A model generated the notes under the pieces. The model saw only the letters and a list, made by a program, of their open reading frames with translations. It did no database searches and had not been told where the DNA came from. Shown one piece after another: positions 16,162-24,937 of a stretch of DNA of 64,000 nt. The position numbers and the translations under genes were made by a program. The DNA lies in NCBI GenBank assembly GCA_036389315.1, contig DASVQF010000022.1:1-64000 (forward strand), given 5' to 3'. The DNA is from DASQYE01 sp036389315. GTDB taxonomy: Bacteria; Acidobacteriota; Blastocatellia; Pyrinomonadales; Pyrinomonadaceae. How positions within the stretch are numbered: the first letter of the stretch is position 1; every line of letters begins with the position of its first letter.

Positions 16162-17052
16162 CTATTTCTCGACCTCGGCATCCTTGTCGGGCGTTCTGAT
16201 GTTCAGCTCGGCGGCGGCCTCTGCCGGAAGTCCATAGGACTCCGCGTCCGAGGGGTAAGACCCGGAGCGCACGTCCTCGGCGAAACGGCTGATGGCGTCC
16301 GTCATCGTCTGATGCAGGTTGGCGTACTGGCGCACGAAGCGGGGCAGCTTGCCGAAGGAGAGGCCGAGCAGGTCGTGAAGGACGACGACCTGAATATCAC
16401 AATGCGGGCCCGCGCCGATGCCTATGGTCGGGACGTTGACCGCCTCTGTGACGAGACGGGCGATCTCGCGCGGGACGACTTCTAAGACGATGGCGAATGC
16501 GCCGGCCTCTTCAAGGGCCCGCGCGTCGTCAATGATGGCGCGCGCGGCCTCGGCAGTCTTTCCCTGGACGCGAAAGCCGCCGAGCTTGTTGACAGATTGC
16601 GGCGTCAATCCGATGTGGCCCATCACGGGAATCTCTTCGTCCACCAGGCGCTTGACCAGCGGGGCGCGCGTTCGGCCGCCTTCGAGCTTGACCGCCTCCG
16701 CGCCCCCCTCCTTAATCAGGCGCAGCGCGTTGCGGACGGCATCGTCCGCGCCCGTGTGATAGGAGCCGTAAGGCATGTCAGAGACGAGCAGGGCGCGATA
16801 GACTCCGCGACGGACGGCGCGCGTGTGGCGGAGAATCTCTTCCAGAGAGACGGGCACGGTGTTGCCGTAGCCTAAGACGACGTTGCCAACGCTATCGCCG
16901 ACGAGGATGATGTCCGTCCCCGCTTCGTCAACGATGCGCGCGGTCGGGTAATCATAAGCCGTCAAGCAGACGAGCCGCTCGCCCCTCTGCTTGCTGGCCC
17001 GCAAAGAGGGGGCCGTCACTTTTTCGGGACGCTGCGGTTTGAGATAAGCCAT
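16162..17052 (-). CDS. panB: 3-methyl-2-oxobutanoate hydroxymethyltransferase
   Basis: First committed step of pantothenate synthesis: adds a hydroxymethyl group from methylene-tetrahydrofolate to 2-oxoisovalerate. TIM-barrel landmarks: LVCLTAYDYPTARIVDEAG, DIILVGDSVGNVVLGYGNTVPVSLEE, LVSDMPYGSY, EGGAEAVKLEGG, VMGHIGLTPQSVN and the PTIGIGAGPHCDIQVVVLHDLLGL block. The start at MAYLKPQ is preferred; the frame is open to 17187 but the extra 45 residues do not fit the family. It is directly upstream of panC. Confidence 0.94.
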   Translation of the reverse strand: MAYLKPQRPEKVTAPSLRASKQRGERLVCLTAYDYPTARIVDEAGTDIILVGDSVGNVVLGYGNTVPVSLEEILRHTRAVRRGVYRALLVSDMPYGSYHTGADDAVRNALRLIKEGGAEAVKLEGGRTRAPLVKRLVDEEIPVMGHIGLTPQSVNKLGGFRVQGKTAEAARAIIDDARALEEAGAFAIVLEVVPREIARLVTEAVNVPTIGIGAGPHCDIQVVVLHDLLGLSFGKLPRFVRQYANLHQTMTDAISRFAEDVRSGSYPSDAESYGLPAEAAAELNIRTPDKDAEVEK

Positions 17053-17202
17053 CCTTGAACTTCTTTCTCCAGGCCGACACGCGGGGACGCCGGTTCCAAA
17101 ACCCCGGACACCACCGACGTTCTGTACTCCAAAGGATACGAGGTGCGCAAGAGCCCGATTATAGGCGAGCGCGCCCGGCACTCGCAACTAAAAGCAAGGG
17201 CG

Positions 17203-17262
17203 GAGGGATGAAAGAAAAGCTTCTGTCTTTTTCATCCCTCATCCCTCCGCCCTCATCCCTTC
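17203..17262. repeat. GGGATGA-type hairpin repeat, copy 4
   Basis: GGCGGAGGGATGAAA and TTTCATCCCTCATCCCTCCG are paired around the core GAAAAGCTTCTGTC. It lies between panB and folK, overlapping the end of folK; the two genes run on the same strand. Confidence 0.7.
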
Positions 17263-17759
17263 CATTTTGTGACCTTCGCCGTGTCGGCTGTCTCTGTCAG
17301 GAGCTGGCCGACGGTGCGCCCGAGCGCAGGGTGATGCAGGTGCGGGTTCAGCTCGCAGAGCGGGACGAGCACGAAGCGGCGCTCGGAGAGGCGCGCGTGG
17401 GGCAGGGTGAGAAACGCGGTGGCGCGTTGCTCTTCGCCGTAGAAGAGGAGGTCTAAGTCAATCGTGCGGGGCCCGCGCCTCTTCGAGCGGCGGCGGCCGA
17501 GCGCGTATTCGATCCGCAGCAGACGCGCGAGCAGTTGTTCGGGCGAGGGAAGAGCCGAGCCGTCCAGCTCGGCCACCATGTTGAGAAACGCCGGCTGGTC
17601 TGTGACCTCCACGGGTTCCGTCTCGTAGAGGCTTGAGAGGCGGCGCACTCTGAGGCCCGCGCTCATCATGCCGCGCACGGCGAGCAGCAAGTAGGCGGCC
17701 CGGTCGCCCAGGTTCGAGCCGAGCCCGACGTAGGCGTGGATGTGTTGATCGCCAGACAT
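17253..17759 (-). CDS. folK: 2-amino-4-hydroxy-6-hydroxymethyldihydropteridine pyrophosphokinase
   Basis: Transfers pyrophosphate from ATP to the pterin in folate synthesis. HPPK landmarks: HAYVGLGSNLGDRAAYLLLA at the start, SSLYETEPVEVTDQPAFLNMVAEL, RRSKRRGPRTIDLDLLFYG (the catalytic and metal-binding RxxxxRxxDxD loop) and LPHARLSERRFVLVPLCEL. 168 residues is normal. It lies upstream of panB on the same strand, and the pterin-linked cofactor of PanB makes the pairing sensible. Confidence 0.94.
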   Translation of the reverse strand: MSGDQHIHAYVGLGSNLGDRAAYLLLAVRGMMSAGLRVRRLSSLYETEPVEVTDQPAFLNMVAELDGSALPSPEQLLARLLRIEYALGRRRSKRRGPRTIDLDLLFYGEEQRATAFLTLPHARLSERRFVLVPLCELNPHLHHPALGRTVGQLLTETADTAKVTKWKG

Positions 17760-17922
17760 AGGCAGACTGTGAAATCCCGGCTTTGTTATACTAATATACG
17801 CGAGACCTTTGGGATGAGCGCCCGTGCGCCCCCTCGAACCAAGAGTGAGGCCAAAATATCCTCAGCCAGGAATCTCGGTCTACTAAAATCCTATAGCTTG
17901 AAGCACAAATGGGGGACGAGCG

Positions 17923-18987
17923 ATGTCGGTTGCTATCGTTACCGGGGCGGCTGGTTTGATTGGAAGCGAGACTGTGAAATTCCTGCACCAGCAGGGGATG
18001 CAGATCGTCGGCATTGATAATGATATGCGCCGCTATTTCTTTGGCGAAGATGCTTCGACCAACTGGAATACCGAGCAGCTCAAGAAAGAGCTACGGAATT
18101 TCACGCACCTGCCCGTGGACATCCGTGACCAAGAGGGCATCGACAGGATATTCGAGGAGTTCGGCAAAAACATCGCGGCCGTCATTCACACGGCCGCGCA
18201 GCCGAGCCACGACTGGGCCGCCAGCGAGCCTTTCACAGACTTTACGATCAACGCCAACGGAACGCTCGTCTTGCTCGAAGCCACGCGCCGCTTCGCGCCC
18301 GATGCGGCCTTTATCTTCACCTCGACTAATAAAGTCTACGGCGACACGCCCAACTACCTGCCGCTCGTCGAACGAGCGACGCGCTGGGAGATAGAGGAGT
18401 CGCATCCTTACTTCGCCCACGGCATTGACGAGATGATGACCATTGACCAGTCCAAGCACAGCCTGTTCGGCGTGAGCAAAGTCGCAGCGGATGTCCTGAC
18501 GCAGGAGTACGGCCGCTATTTCGGGCTCAAGACAGGCGTCTTCAGAGGCGGCTGTCTGACCGGGCCCGCTCATTCGGGGGCGGAGCTGCACGGCTTTCTG
18601 GCCTACCTGGTCAAGTGCGCCGTCACGGGCAAGACCTACACGATTTACGGCTACAAGGGGAAGCAGGTGCGCGATAATATACACTCTTACGATCTGGTCA
18701 ACGCCTTCTGGCATTTTCTGCAAAGGCCGGGAGTCGGAGCCGTGTACAACATGGGCGGCTCGCGCCATAGCAACTGCTCCGTGCTGGAAGCGATTCAGTA
18801 CGCAGAGGAGTTCTGCGGCAAGCGACTCAATTACCGGCTCTCGGACGAGGCCCGCTCCGGAGACCATATCTGGTGGATCAGCGATGTGCGCAAGTTCCAG
18901 GGGGATTATCCCGAGTGGGCTTACCGTTATGATCTGGCGACCATCATCAGGGAGATCGTCGAGGCCACAGAGGAAAGGTACGCGTGA
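17923..18987 (+). CDS. NAD-dependent epimerase/dehydratase, CDP-paratose-2-epimerase-like
   Basis: Extended short-chain dehydrogenase of 354 residues acting on a nucleotide sugar. It has the Rossmann motif TGAAGLIGSE, an acidic IDNDMRRYFFGEDAS loop typical of the paratose/tyvelose epimerase group, FTSTNKVYGD and GDHIWWISDVRKFQ. The usual catalytic Tyr-x3-Lys appears here as SKHSLFGVSK, with Phe in the Tyr position. This may be normal for the subfamily or may mark altered chemistry. It stands alone, divergent from folK; TATACT at 17787-17792 could be its -10 box. No other polysaccharide genes are near. Confidence 0.78.
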   Translation: MSVAIVTGAAGLIGSETVKFLHQQGMQIVGIDNDMRRYFFGEDASTNWNTEQLKKELRNFTHLPVDIRDQEGIDRIFEEFGKNIAAVIHTAAQPSHDWAASEPFTDFTINANGTLVLLEATRRFAPDAAFIFTSTNKVYGDTPNYLPLVERATRWEIEESHPYFAHGIDEMMTIDQSKHSLFGVSKVAADVLTQEYGRYFGLKTGVFRGGCLTGPAHSGAELHGFLAYLVKCAVTGKTYTIYGYKGKQVRDNIHSYDLVNAFWHFLQRPGVGAVYNMGGSRHSNCSVLEAIQYAEEFCGKRLNYRLSDEARSGDHIWWISDVRKFQGDYPEWAYRYDLATIIREIVEATEERYA

Positions 18988-19037
18988 ATCGGCCCCTCTG
19001 CGGCGCACAGTTCTTCGTCGTCCTTAATTCATAACAC

Positions 19038-20738
19038 ATGGGGCAAACGGTCGCGCTCATCTGGTTAAAGTGGAAGCTGTTTCGCCGCTCAATAGGCTCG
19101 CGCAAAGGGTTGGTGACGAGCGCAGCATCCGTCCTCGGCTCTGTCGCCGCGCTCGCCTTCTCGCTCGTGATCGCCACGGGGCTGGGCTTCGCAGCTTACT
19201 ATCTGTCGTCGCCCGTTGCGACGAGCCTGGCCGTCGAGATGGGCGGATCGGCACAGACGAACCGCTTCTTCCTCTTCACGCTGCTGGCTACGCTCTACCT
19301 GCTGTGGGCCACGCTGCCTCTGACGCTCGGCAGCGTCGGACAGTTCGACCCTGGCCGCTTGCTGCTCTACCCCATCTCCCTGCGCAAGCTCTTCGCCATA
19401 GACTTCTTCAGCGAGTTGTCGAGCCTCGGTTCTATCTTCGCCGTGCCGGCCATGCTCGCCATAGGCACGGGCGCAGGTCTCAGGAACGAAAGGCTCGCGG
19501 CGTCGCTCGCGGCCGCCCTGTGCGCCATCATCTTCGGGCTCGCGTTGACGAAATGGACACAGACGGCGGTCGGCGCTCTGATTAGAAGCAGGCGGACGCG
19601 CGGCGAGACGCTCGTCGCGCTGCTCGGCGCAGTGGTCGCGCTCTCGGGCGCTTTCCTGGGCCAACTGGTCGGTCTCATCTCGCGCCACGGCGAGGCGTTT
19701 CGCGGGATGCGCTGGACGCCGCCCGGGGCTACGGCCGTGGCCTTGACGAGCGGCCTGCACGAGGGCGGCGGTGGAGATTACTGGCTGGCGCTCGTGACGC
19801 TCGTCGTTTACGCAGTGGCTCTCGCGGCGGTCACATATCGCATGGCGCGTCGTGCGGCTCTAAGGGCAGGCGGCGCAGCGCGCACCGGCTCAGACCGCAC
19901 GAGGCCGAGCGCGAGCGACGAGCGACAGGCCGGCTGGTATCTGCCCTTGCTATCCGCGCCGCTTTCGGCCATCTTCGAGAAGGAGCTGCGCTACGCCATG
20001 CGCAATGCGCAATTGCGTGTACTGGCGCTGATGCCTTTGATCCTGCTCGCGTTCAGAATAGCGCCGGGCGTGGGCGGCCGTGGCAAGCGTGGCGGCGGCA
20101 GTGGATTTCTTGCGGGCAGTAATCCGTTCGGCGCAGAGTTTGCGCCTTACGGAGAAGGTTTGATACCGGCGGCCTGGGTGCTCTACGTCTTTATGATTCT
20201 CAGTTCCATCGCCTGCAATCTCTTCGCCTACGAAGAGGGCGGGATGCGTACGCTGATTCTCGCGCCCGTGCCCAGACGCCTGATCCTGCTGGGCAAGAAT
20301 ATGGTGACGAGCCTGCTGGCACTGCTCTTCTCGACAGTCCTGGTCGCGGTCAACGAGCTGGCCTTTCGTGATGTCTCGCTCGGTGCGCTCCTCTTCATTG
20401 CGCTCTGCTTTCCGGTCTATGCCGTCGTGCAGGCGCTCATCGGCAACCTGCTCTCGATACACTTTCCCAAACGCTTGCAGTTCGGCAAGCGCCTGAACGT
20501 TTCAGGCATAGCGGGGCTATTGCTGCTCCCCGTAGCCCTGCTGATGGGCCTTGCGCCCGTGCTGGCCGCCGCGGCCGGGTATCTCGCACGGAGTTTAATC
20601 GTCAAGTATGTTACACTGCTCGGCGTCGCGTGCGTGGCTCTGGCGCTCTATCCCTTGCTGCTTGAGAGGCAGGGACGAACGCTTGCCCGGCGCGAAGTCG
20701 AGATACTAGAAGCCGTCAGCGGACAGGCGGAAGATTGA
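19038..20738 (+). CDS. ABC-2-type multi-helix membrane protein
   Basis: 566-residue integral membrane protein with about 12 hydrophobic segments in two blocks separated by a ~60-residue polar region near residues 265-330 (RAGGAARTGSDRTRPSASDERQ). The layout, with an early soluble RSIGSRKGLVT stretch and a late EEGGMRTLILAPVPRRLILLGKN segment, is that of the membrane half of ABC-2 exporters. No ATPase gene is adjacent, so its partner must be encoded elsewhere. The cargo is unknown. A long hairpin repeat follows its stop. Confidence 0.65.
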   Translation: MGQTVALIWLKWKLFRRSIGSRKGLVTSAASVLGSVAALAFSLVIATGLGFAAYYLSSPVATSLAVEMGGSAQTNRFFLFTLLATLYLLWATLPLTLGSVGQFDPGRLLLYPISLRKLFAIDFFSELSSLGSIFAVPAMLAIGTGAGLRNERLAASLAAALCAIIFGLALTKWTQTAVGALIRSRRTRGETLVALLGAVVALSGAFLGQLVGLISRHGEAFRGMRWTPPGATAVALTSGLHEGGGGDYWLALVTLVVYAVALAAVTYRMARRAALRAGGAARTGSDRTRPSASDERQAGWYLPLLSAPLSAIFEKELRYAMRNAQLRVLALMPLILLAFRIAPGVGGRGKRGGGSGFLAGSNPFGAEFAPYGEGLIPAAWVLYVFMILSSIACNLFAYEEGGMRTLILAPVPRRLILLGKNMVTSLLALLFSTVLVAVNELAFRDVSLGALLFIALCFPVYAVVQALIGNLLSIHFPKRLQFGKRLNVSGIAGLLLLPVALLMGLAPVLAAAAGYLARSLIVKYVTLLGVACVALALYPLLLERQGRTLARREVEILEAVSGQAED

Positions 20739-20739
20739 A

Positions 20740-20826
20740 GGGATGAGGGCGGAGGGATGAGGGATGAATTAAAAGCGATTGAGCTTTTTCATCTTTCATC
20801 CCTCCGCCCTCATCCCTCATCCCTTT
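20740..20826. repeat. GGGATGA-type hairpin repeat, copy 5
   Basis: A long near-perfect inverted repeat: GGGATGAGGGCGGAGGGATG pairs with CATCCCTCCGCCCTCATCCC around AAAAGCGATTGAGCTTTTT. It ends in a run of Ts, so it probably also terminates the ABC-2 gene. Confidence 0.8.
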
Positions 20827-20935
20827 TTTTATTCCAGTGATGCTCGGCCGAGAGGCTCGTCGCGCCCGCGATGAGGACGAGCCTTTCGGCCAGAGGGCAT
20901 CCGGGCGGGAGGGTGCAGGCCCCGTCCAGACACAA

Positions 20936-22261
20936 ATGGCTCGCAGAAAATACCGCAGCAACCAGCGCCACGAACCCACGACGGAACGCTCCTTCACGGA
21001 ATACCTGTCTTCCGTCCCGGCCCCTCAGACTTCGCGCACGGAGCTGATGCGATTGGTCAGAGGCGGCGAGGATACTTTCCTTGAGCTGAAGGTCAAGCTC
21101 TCGAACCCGGAAAAGATCGCGCAGGAGATCGTAGCCCTTGCCAACACGGGCGGCGGCGTGATCGTCTTCGGCGTCAACGACCAGCTCAGAGTCGAAGGCG
21201 TGGACGACGCCGAAGACGTGCAGGAAGAGCTGGTGCGTATCTGTCGCGAAGAGATTCAACCGGCGCTCGTCCCCTACATTGATCGCATAGCCTTCGACAA
21301 CGGTCGCCGCATAGTCGCCCTCGACGTGGACGGCAAACGCCGCCCATATCGCACGCGCGACGGCCGCTTCTACATGCGCATAGGCTCTGAGAAGCGCGAG
21401 GCTTCGCGCGAAGAACTCTCCGCGATGATGGACGAGGCGCGCCCCTTCGGCTACGAGAACATCCCCGTGCTCGGCGCTTCCATGCGCGACATAGACGAAG
21501 CGCACCTGTGGAGCTTCGTCCGCGAGTTCGAGGGCGACGCCTTCGAGATGGAAGCCTCCGCCGTCGGCTACCCGACCGGCGATGTGCTCAAGCGAGACCT
21601 GCTGCTGGCGGCGGGCAATATGGGTGAAGTGATGCCGACCGTGGCCGGGCTGCTGCTGTTCGGGCGCGACGAGCGCGTGGCTGAGTTGCTGCCGCGCTCG
21701 CAGGTCATCGCCACGCGCTTCGCGGGCGACGCCTCGCAAGCCCCGGAAGTAGAGCGCGTGCAACTCAGTGGCAATCTGCACACGCTCTACGAGTCGGCCC
21801 TGCGCTTCATCAGTCGTTATTGCGACCTGTGGGACGAGCGCCCGCGCACGCTTCCAGGCAGAAGCGGGCGTGAGGGAGCAGAGGAGCAAAGTGTGGTCGC
21901 GGCCCGCGCTAACTATCATCGCGGCGCTGTGGGCGAGGGGCTCGCCAACGCGCTCGTGCATCGTGATCTTGCCTTGCGCGACGTGGCGACGCGCATACAT
22001 ATCTTCGACCGCTCGATAGAGATCACAAACGCGCGCCGCACGGCAGGCTTTGCCCCGGCCGCCTTGAGGGCTATCCGCTACGGCGTTCCTCAACGCCTCA
22101 ACCCGCAGACGGCCGCAATCTTTTCGAGCCAGGCTTACGGCCTCAGCCTCGCAAGGGGCGGCCTGCCCGAACTCCTGCGCCGCGCGCGCACCTTCTCGGG
22201 ACGCCGCGCCGAAATCCACGCCTTCAACGACGAATTCCGTCTCAGATTATATGGGCTGTGA
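20936..22261 (+). CDS. AlbA_2/Schlafen-like ATP-binding transcriptional regulator
   Basis: About 441 residues. The N-terminal half contains the AlbA_2 (AAA_4) pattern: DTFLELKVKLSNPEKIAQEIVALANTGGGVIVFGVND, then RDGRFYMRIGSEKREASREEL. The C-terminal half has the HATPase-like end of this family (ANYHRGAVGEGLANALVHRDL, then IEITNARRT). Such proteins are usually called putative transcriptional regulators; their targets are rarely known. The start MARRKYRSN is chosen because the 33 codons upstream overlap the hairpin region and lack family similarity. A second hairpin repeat follows the stop. Confidence 0.75.
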   Translation: MARRKYRSNQRHEPTTERSFTEYLSSVPAPQTSRTELMRLVRGGEDTFLELKVKLSNPEKIAQEIVALANTGGGVIVFGVNDQLRVEGVDDAEDVQEELVRICREEIQPALVPYIDRIAFDNGRRIVALDVDGKRRPYRTRDGRFYMRIGSEKREASREELSAMMDEARPFGYENIPVLGASMRDIDEAHLWSFVREFEGDAFEMEASAVGYPTGDVLKRDLLLAAGNMGEVMPTVAGLLLFGRDERVAELLPRSQVIATRFAGDASQAPEVERVQLSGNLHTLYESALRFISRYCDLWDERPRTLPGRSGREGAEEQSVVAARANYHRGAVGEGLANALVHRDLALRDVATRIHIFDRSIEITNARRTAGFAPAALRAIRYGVPQRLNPQTAAIFSSQAYGLSLARGGLPELLRRARTFSGRRAEIHAFNDEFRLRLYGL

Positions 22262-22340
22262 AAGCAGTGACGAGTGACAAGTGACGAGGGAAAAGCTGTT
22301 GCTCTTACTCGTCACTTGTCACTCGTCACTTGCCACTGCT
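22262..22340. repeat. GTGACGAG-type hairpin repeat, copy 6
   Basis: GTGACGAGTGACAAGTGACG pairs with CGTCACTTGTCACTCGTCAC around a core containing GGAAAAGCTGTTGCTC. It has the same layout as the GGGATGA copies, with fully different arms. It sits between convergent genes. Confidence 0.75.
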
Positions 22341-23570
22341 TTATTTGTCTTTGGGTGCGTTGTAGAACTGGCGGCTCTGGACGACGAACTCTTTATCGTC
22401 GTATTGGCCGTCGCCGTTGACATCTACCTTGACGACAATCTTGTGTTGTTTGCCGTCGCGTTCTTCGCCCGGGTTGAAGCCGAGGCTGTACTGGCTGCGC
22501 AGCACTCCGTTGATGGTCTGAAGCACGCTCGGCAGCTCGCCCTGGAAGGTGACTGGAAAGTACATGCCGCCCGTCTCCTTGGCGAAGGTGCGCAGGGCGT
22601 TCTGCGCCTGTAGGAAGCTCATCCTTCCGGGCGTGATGCTGCCGAAGGGCCCGTCCACATCGCTGAGCTGATCGCCGTACTTTTTGAAGAACAGATTGGC
22701 AGTCCCGATGATGTAGATGGGGACGCCTGCGTTCTGCGTGATCTTGCGCGCCTGGTCATAGTTGATCTTGCTGAAGGTGTCGAGGCCGGAGGCGACCAGG
22801 ACGACGGCGCGGCGGCGTCCCTGCAAACTTGAGAGGCCGTCATACTCGGCCGTGCTCGATTCCGAATTGTCCAGCACCACGGCGTCGCCGCGCCCGCCGA
22901 CGAGCGTGAACTTCAGCGCGTCGAACAGGTTTGTTTCGGTAAAGGCCGGGCGGTTCCTCAAGAGCAGGTTGATGACCTCGTTGATGCGCGCCGGATTGTT
23001 GGTGAAATCCGTGAGCGGCGTGGGCCGTATGTCGTAGGCTATGACGGAGACGTAATCGTCGGGCGGCTTGACGAACTGCGTCAGGAACATGGCCATCGGC
23101 CGGATGACCTCGTAGCGCCCCTCCTCCCAGTAATCGCCGCTCAGGGCGTTCGTCAGCTTGGAATATTCGAGCACCATCGCGACCGTGATCGGCGCTTCGG
23201 GCGTGGCAAAGTTTGTGACCTCTTTTTTGACGCCGTCAACGAAGATGGCGAAATTCTCTTTCTTCAGGTTGGTGATGATCTGCTTGCTCTTCTTCTCGTA
23301 GACGACGGCGTCAACGTTGACGACCGCAGTCGTAACGCTGATGGTTTCGGCCTCCTGCGGCTTGCCCACGATGTCTGGCGGCAACTGTTCCTGCTGCTGT
23401 CCGCCGGTTTGCTGCGTGCCCTCGCCGGGGCGACGATTCTTCTTCTGGTTACTGACGGGCGGCTGGCGGCGAGACTGCGCAAAGACCTGTAGGGGGCCGG
23501 CGACTCCAAAGAGCAGCGCACAGAGAAGCGCCACGGCCTGGAGGCGACGAAGGGAGCTAAAACGTCTCAT
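22341..23570 (-). CDS. VWFA-related secreted protein (acidobacterial type)
   Basis: 409 residues: a signal peptide (LQAVALLCALLFGVAGPLQVFAQ), a Gln/Pro-rich linker, then the region ISVTTAVVNVDAVVYEKKSKQIITNLKKENFAIFVDGVKKEVTNF that opens the VWFA-related domain seen in many Acidobacteriota proteins. The von Willebrand A core follows (VAMVLEYSKLT ... VVLVASGLDTFSKINYDQ), with a C-terminal YSLGFNPGEERDGKQHKIVVKV strand set. The first metal-site motif is degenerate (LEYSK in place of DxSxS). It is exported and probably acts in protein binding. The 316-nt gap upstream holds only a hairpin. Confidence 0.85.
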   Translation of the reverse strand: MRRFSSLRRLQAVALLCALLFGVAGPLQVFAQSRRQPPVSNQKKNRRPGEGTQQTGGQQQEQLPPDIVGKPQEAETISVTTAVVNVDAVVYEKKSKQIITNLKKENFAIFVDGVKKEVTNFATPEAPITVAMVLEYSKLTNALSGDYWEEGRYEVIRPMAMFLTQFVKPPDDYVSVIAYDIRPTPLTDFTNNPARINEVINLLLRNRPAFTETNLFDALKFTLVGGRGDAVVLDNSESSTAEYDGLSSLQGRRRAVVLVASGLDTFSKINYDQARKITQNAGVPIYIIGTANLFFKKYGDQLSDVDGPFGSITPGRMSFLQAQNALRTFAKETGGMYFPVTFQGELPSVLQTINGVLRSQYSLGFNPGEERDGKQHKIVVKVDVNGDGQYDDKEFVVQSRQFYNAPKDK

Positions 23571-23816
23571 AGAACCGTTCCTTTGAAAGCAAAAGAGGAC
23601 ACAAAACCAGGGGCATTCAGGGACGCACGGTGGCTGACTGAAAAATATAGGCGCAGCCAGCGGGCGCGGTCAAGCTACGGAAAAAGCGGAGGCGAGAGGC
23701 GCGCTATCCAGGAGCACGATTTAAACCCTTAGTCCTCACAACCCGGCCTTATCGAGGCTGCTGACGCATGTTTTTCTGATGCACGGGAGATGTCGAGCGT
23801 TTGCCCGCGAGCGAAG

Positions 23817-23875
23817 GGCAAAAGGGAAAGAGGAAGGATGAAAAGCATACTCTTCATCCTTCCTCTTTCCCTTAC
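23817..23875. repeat. GGAAGGATGA-type hairpin repeat, copy 7
   Basis: AAGGGAAAGAGGAAGGATGA pairs perfectly with TCATCCTTCCTCTTTCCCTT around AAAGCATACTCT. It sits just after the stop of the 23887-24693 gene and may terminate it. The rest of the 23571-23886 gap shows nothing I can name. Confidence 0.8.
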
Positions 23876-23886
23876 TGACCTATCTT

Positions 23887-24693
23887 TTAGCGTTGCGTGG
23901 TGGTGCTGATCGCTTCGGCTTCTATGACCGCGTCGTAAGCGCCGGTGTTGTCGGCCAGGTTGCCCTCGTTAACGCCGAGGAAGAGGACGCCGTCGCGTTG
24001 GGCCGTAAACTCGCGGCTGCGGCCGATGAGGATGAAATCGTCGTTGTCGTCGCCGATGACTGCTATGAGCGCCCCGGTAGGCTCGTTGCGCATCAGCTTC
24101 TCGTTGTCGGGCACGCCCGTCAGGCCCGCCGGAGTGGCGACTCTTCCGCCGCCGAGCAAGACCCTGCCCGTCGCAGAGATGCGTAGGCGCTGGCCCTGCC
24201 TGACGACCAGGCCGCTGTTCGTCCAGCCGTTGGTCGTAGCATCGCCGCGCACGCGCGTATTGATCTGGAAGAAGGTGGGCGAAGAGGAAGGGGCGCTGGG
24301 CCTCGCGGTCGTCGGCTGCGGAGGAATAGCGCGCCCGCCCGTGGTCGTTGTGCCGGGCTGTGGACGAGCACTCGGCTGCGAGGAGTCTGTGCGCGGGCTC
24401 TGTGTGCTCGGCCCGGCAGCAGAGGCGTCGTCGCCTGATGTGTCTGAGCCGGCAGCGCCCGTGAAGGAATCGAACTCGATGGTGTCTACATCTTCCATGT
24501 AGAGCGTGATGCGGCTGCGGCGACCGCGTGTGCCCGTGCCGACGAGCACCGTGAACTGTTGATTGCCGAAGCCTATGACTTGGCCGCGAATGACGCTGCC
24601 GTCCTTGAGGCGAATGGTGTCGGCCAGAGCGGGCAGGCTCATCGACAGGACGAGCGCCGTGGCGAGCAAAGGGGCTGTCAAACTCTTCTTCAT
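23887..24693 (-). CDS. Secreted protein with a small Sm-like N-terminal domain
   Basis: 269 residues from the ATG with GGAGAAG directly upstream; the frame is open for 66 more codons but the signal peptide begins here (MKKSLTAPLLATALVLSMSLPALA). The mature start DTIRLKDGSVIRGQVIGFGNQQFTVLVGTG resembles short Sm/LSm-like beta domains of exported proteins. A Ser/Thr/Pro-rich linker follows, then a beta-rich C-terminal domain (VRQGQRLRISATGRVLLGG ... ALIAVIGDDNDDFILIGRSREFTAQRDGVLFLGVNE). That last part resembles the galactose-binding-like PA-IL/LecA fold used in such proteins. The function is unknown. Confidence 0.7.
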   Translation of the reverse strand: MKKSLTAPLLATALVLSMSLPALADTIRLKDGSVIRGQVIGFGNQQFTVLVGTGTRGRRSRITLYMEDVDTIEFDSFTGAAGSDTSGDDASAAGPSTQSPRTDSSQPSARPQPGTTTTGGRAIPPQPTTARPSAPSSSPTFFQINTRVRGDATTNGWTNSGLVVRQGQRLRISATGRVLLGGGRVATPAGLTGVPDNEKLMRNEPTGALIAVIGDDNDDFILIGRSREFTAQRDGVLFLGVNEGNLADNTGAYDAVIEAEAISTTTQR

Positions 24694-24937
24694 CTTCTCC
24701 TCCCGGAACGTACCCAAATTGTTTTTCGATGGCTCGGACGGATGAGCTTTCGCGCATCCGAGGTTTAGCAAGAACGTGCGGCTTTTGCAAGCGGGAGAGA
24801 CGTGCGTTGTCGGAATGGATGCGGCCCGCAAACGAAGGGGTTGCCCCTCGGGAGGCCGGAGGGCGACAGAGAAGTAGGAGGCCGAGCGCACCTTCGAGCG
24901 TGCGCTCGCGTTTTGAAGAGCAAGCTGGCCGAGCCCT

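Noticed and set aside
20810..22219. 469-residue minus-strand frame
   Set aside because: Exact shadow of the AlbA_2 gene; composition effect of GC-rich codons.
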